Shown in pieces: positions 15,031 to 16,653 of a DNA stretch of 16,653 nt. Source of the DNA: Pseudanabaena sp. UBA1465. Its GTDB lineage: Bacteria; Cyanobacteriota; Cyanobacteriia; Pseudanabaenales; Pseudanabaenaceae. Location of the stretch: contig DCSN01000112.1 of the NCBI GenBank assembly GCA_002325645.1, forward strand, positions 1 to 16,653, in the 5' to 3' direction. The translations under genes were made by a program, and so were the position numbers. Position 1 is the stretch's first letter, and every line of letters starts with the position of its first letter. The notes under the pieces are model-generated. The model worked only from the letters and a program-made list of their open reading frames with translations, did not search any database and was not told the DNA's origin.

Positions 15031-15036
15031 AGGAGG
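15031..15036 (+). promoter_or_regulatory. Ribosome binding site AGGAGG that favours an internal GTG start
   Basis: A perfect AGGAGG lies 10 bases before GTG at 15047, inside the frame that could also begin at ATG 14999. No Shine-Dalgarno sequence precedes that ATG, so translation most likely starts at 15047. Confidence 0.6.
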
Positions 15037-15046
15037 TGTTGAGATC

Positions 15047-15232
15047 GTGAAGGATATAAGATGTCCGTTGATATTTTTGGGTATATTGCTATTGGTTCCA
15101 TTGGCATTTGTAGCAGCCTATCTCTTATGGTCTACCAATCATCTAGTTGCCCTCTTAATATTATTTTTAGGAATCTCGGCTGATATTTTAGGAGGATTTA
15201 GCATCCTAGACCGAGCGTTGATTCATGCCTAA
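15047..15232 (+). CDS. Small two-helix membrane protein, function unknown
   Basis: With the GTG start the protein has 61 residues; with ATG at 14999 it would have 77. Two hydrophobic helices lie at about 8-28 and 33-53, with a short N-terminal segment containing Arg5 and Cys6 and a C-terminal DRALIHA. The short STNH link between the helices indicates a hairpin in the membrane. I do not recognise a family. The AGGAGG upstream and the length of the clean open frame support a real gene. It lies between the redox fusion gene and a secreted protein gene on the same strand, but each spacer (about 250 and 106 bp) is long enough for separate promoters. Confidence 0.6.
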   Translation: MKDIRCPLIFLGILLLVPLAFVAAYLLWSTNHLVALLILFLGISADILGGFSILDRALIHA

Positions 15233-15338
15233 AAGACTATTGCCATATTAATCAGTTCGCTGACAAATCCCTGAAGCCTAATCCGACATTTTTGTTTTGT
15301 CAGTTCAGTGATTGGTCTTAGTGCAGATGGAGGCTGTT

Positions 15339-15773
15339 ATGAAAAAAATTATCATTTTCACTATCCTGATTGCCATGTTTTTTCTAGCCTCGACTCCCGC
15401 TTTATCTGCCCAGTCCCCCATGAATGGTCTGGGTGGAAATCACTGGAGGGTGAGGCAATCTGAATCTCCAACTAGAATAATGCAACCAATAGATCGCTTC
15501 AGTATCAATGAAACAGTGGTGGGAGAAGTAGTGGCTATAGATACCGTCACTTCAATGCATCGCATGTCTACTGGAGTGCATTTGCAATTAAAAACAGACA
15601 CAGGAGTTAGAGAAGTTCGCCTAGCGCCAACTTGGTATCTCGACAATCAGGATTTGCAAATCAAAGTGGGCGATCGCATTGAGGTGAAAGGATTTAAAGT
15701 GATGACGGGAAGTGAATCTGCTCTAATCGCTGCCGAAGTATCTAAAGGCGATCGCTATTACCATGAGTCGTGA
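15339..15773 (+). CDS. Small secreted protein with a probable OB-like beta-barrel domain, family unknown
   Basis: The start ATG at 15339 is chosen because GGAGG lies five bases upstream and because it places a classical signal peptide at the N-terminus (MKKIIIFTILIAMFFLASTP, cleavage likely after ALSA at residue 24). An upstream in-frame TTG at 15312 lacks such support. The mature protein of about 120 residues has a disordered-looking lead, then alternating strands: VVGEVVAIDTV, HLQLKTDTGVREVRLAP, VGDRIEVKGFKV and ESALIAAEV. This pattern (short beta strands with VGD and ALIAAEV turns) is what small OB-fold proteins look like. No catalytic residue or metal motif is clear, and there are no cysteines. 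A periplasmic ligand- or metal-related role would be a guess. Confidence 0.72.
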   Translation: MKKIIIFTILIAMFFLASTPALSAQSPMNGLGGNHWRVRQSESPTRIMQPIDRFSINETVVGEVVAIDTVTSMHRMSTGVHLQLKTDTGVREVRLAPTWYLDNQDLQIKVGDRIEVKGFKVMTGSESALIAAEVSKGDRYYHES

Positions 15774-15848
15774 TTGTTAGGCGATTAATGGTTTGCGAAG
15801 GGCGGATCGCTGTTTAATTTTTTCGTGAGGTAGCGATCGCTTATAAAA

Positions 15849-15890
15849 TTGACATTACTGGCTTGACATTACTGGCTTGACATTACTGGG
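15849..15890 (+). repeat. Three tandem 14-bp repeats, each containing TTGACA
   Basis: TTGACATTACTGGC occurs at 15849-15862 and 15863-15876, and with one end-base change at 15877-15890. Each copy carries a perfect -35 consensus hexamer. They lie 51-92 bp before the methyltransferase start. Confidence 0.93.
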
Positions 15891-15905
15891 AGGATCGACT
15901 GTAAG
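15877..15905 (+). promoter_or_regulatory. Likely promoter of the methyltransferase gene
   Basis: The third repeat supplies TTGACA (15877-15882). After a 17-bp spacer comes TGTAAG (15900-15905), 4/6 to the -10 consensus. TAAGAT two bases later is an alternative with a longer spacer. The first two TTGACA boxes have no usable -10 at the right distance. Confidence 0.5.
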
Positions 15906-15940
15906 ATTAGCAAAAATCTAAATCAGAATGGAAGGACTAA

Positions 15941-16653
15941 ATGAGTGTAGATTCTCAAACCGAGTACATTGACGCTTTGATTGATTTACATCGAGGGATT
16001 GAACGGAAAGGACCTGGCGACAATGCCTTCTCACTCAATATTTTGAGCAACCTCTCTACTTTACCTCCCCATCCGCAAATAGCCGATCTGGGATGCGGCA
16101 GTGGTGCTGGCGCGTTGCTACTTGCACAATATTATCAAAGCCCTGTGATGGCGGTGGATTTTGCTTTGGGTTTTATTGATGAACTCAAGATTCGTGCGAA
16201 ACAATGTGAACTGGAGCATCTGATCAAGCCAATTCATGGTGACATGGCAAAGCTCGATTGGGCAGATGGTTCGATTGATTTGCTTTGGTCTGAAGGGGCT
16301 GCTTATAATCTTGGGTTTGAGCAAGCTCTGACAATCTGGCGATCGCTGCTTACAAACACAGGGCTTGCGGTTATATCGGAAATGAGTTGGTTTGCGGATC
16401 ATGTGCCTGAAACTGCGGCTTTGTACTGGCAAAATGCCTATCCGATGATTGCTAACGAGGCAGAGAATAGCGATCGGGCGCATCGTGCTGGCTTTAAGGT
16501 GATTTCTACGCATCGGCTGCCAAGTCAGGCTTGGTGGAAAAATTATTACGAACCACTGCGCGAACAAATGATGCGTCAGGTGGAAATTTCACCTGTCATG
16601 CAATTAGTTATCGATGAAATTGAAGAGGAGATGAACCTGTTTGAGAGATTTAG
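15941..16653 (+). CDS. Class I SAM-dependent methyltransferase, 3' end beyond the window
   Basis: The frame is open from ATG 15941 to the right edge (237 codons so far). AAGGA lies four bases before the ATG. The SAM-binding glycine motif IADLGCGSGAG is at residues 47-57, the acidic end of strand 2 is Asp73 in MAVDFA, and the next motif is HGDMAKLDW with Asp101 followed by DLLWSEGAAYNLGF. This is the Methyltransf_11/25-type core of a small-molecule methyltransferase, and the LHRGIERKGPGDNAF lead is typical of a family of about 250 residues. Only a short C-terminal piece should therefore be missing. The substrate is unknown and there is no neighbour on the right to help. The gene contains a HIP1 site and looks native. 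Confidence 0.88.
   Translation, partial: MSVDSQTEYIDALIDLHRGIERKGPGDNAFSLNILSNLSTLPPHPQIADLGCGSGAGALLLAQYYQSPVMAVDFALGFIDELKIRAKQCELEHLIKPIHGDMAKLDWADGSIDLLWSEGAAYNLGFEQALTIWRSLLTNTGLAVISEMSWFADHVPETAALYWQNAYPMIANEAENSDRAHRAGFKVISTHRLPSQAWWKNYYEPLREQMMRQVEISPVMQLVIDEIEEEMNLFERF

Noticed and set aside
3027..15840. Many GCGATCGC octamers as possible regulatory sites or a dispersed repeat array
   Set aside because: This is HIP1, which is over-represented across cyanobacterial genomes in genes and spacers alike. It marks the lineage but not local function. Its absence from the tnpB and ISKra4 regions fits foreign DNA but is weak, because the first 1.7 kb of mrdA also lacks it.
16118..16567. A 149-codon minus-strand open frame near the right edge
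   Set aside because: It is antisense to the methyltransferase, whose frame has clear SAM-binding motifs. The minus-strand product has no recognisable features.

Overview
The window looks like a piece of a cyanobacterial chromosome, most likely a filamentous or unicellular Pseudanabaena/Limnothrix-like lineage. The clade name is an inference. The supporting signs are the HIP1 octamer GCGATCGC, which occurs about thirty times by eye through most of the window, and the gene content: a DUF3536-type GH57 glycosidase, a cyanobacterial-style stand-alone PD-(D/E)XK protein, a NhaP-type antiporter with a long C-terminal tail, and short foldback repeats between genes. No ribosomal or tRNA genes and no CRISPR array were seen.

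Layout, left to right. (1) 1-768 holds a decayed IS200/IS605-group tnpB. Its N-terminus is fused straight onto the RuvC domain by an internal deletion, it carries two frameshifts (one caused by an 11-bp tandem repeat expansion), and it ends in an IS605-type right end. That right end touches the stop codon of the next gene. (2) 763-5460 is housekeeping metabolism. An alpha/beta hydrolase and a COG4448-type asparaginase are divergently transcribed. The asparaginase then converges on a GH57 glycosidase across a strong bidirectional terminator. (3) 5671-7500 encodes penicillin-binding protein 2. (4) 7584-9253 is an AAA/SMC-like ATPase gene cut after about 145 codons by a 1.2-kb ISKra4-family insertion sequence. 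The rest of the ATPase gene is missing on the far side, and no target duplication is seen. The transposase is split into two frames at a run of eight T. (5) 9269-12268 (minus strand) contains a stand-alone PD-(D/E)XK nuclease-like gene, a 105-bp foldback repeat, and a cupin-antiporter operon. The last residues of the antiporter are encoded by a partial copy of the same repeat. (6) 12269-12889 is a repeat-rich spacer with two more foldback elements and a good promoter.

(7) 12890-14798 is the most interesting functional unit. An exported DsrE-type protein with a CPMC motif is followed by a fusion of an exported thioredoxin fold (CPHC) to a CcdA/DsbD-like membrane domain with two intramembrane cysteines. 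Together they look like a sulfur or thiol relay that moves electrons across a membrane to the periplasm or lumen. (8) 15047-15773 encodes a small two-helix membrane protein and a small secreted protein of unrecognised family. (9) 15941 to the right edge is a class I SAM methyltransferase, still open at the edge. Its upstream region carries three tandem 14-bp repeats, each with a consensus TTGACA box.

Mobile DNA recurs as a source of coding ends here: the tnpB right end supplies or abuts the hydrolase stop, the ISKra4 left end supplies the last 12 residues of the broken ATPase, and the foldback repeat supplies the antiporter tail.
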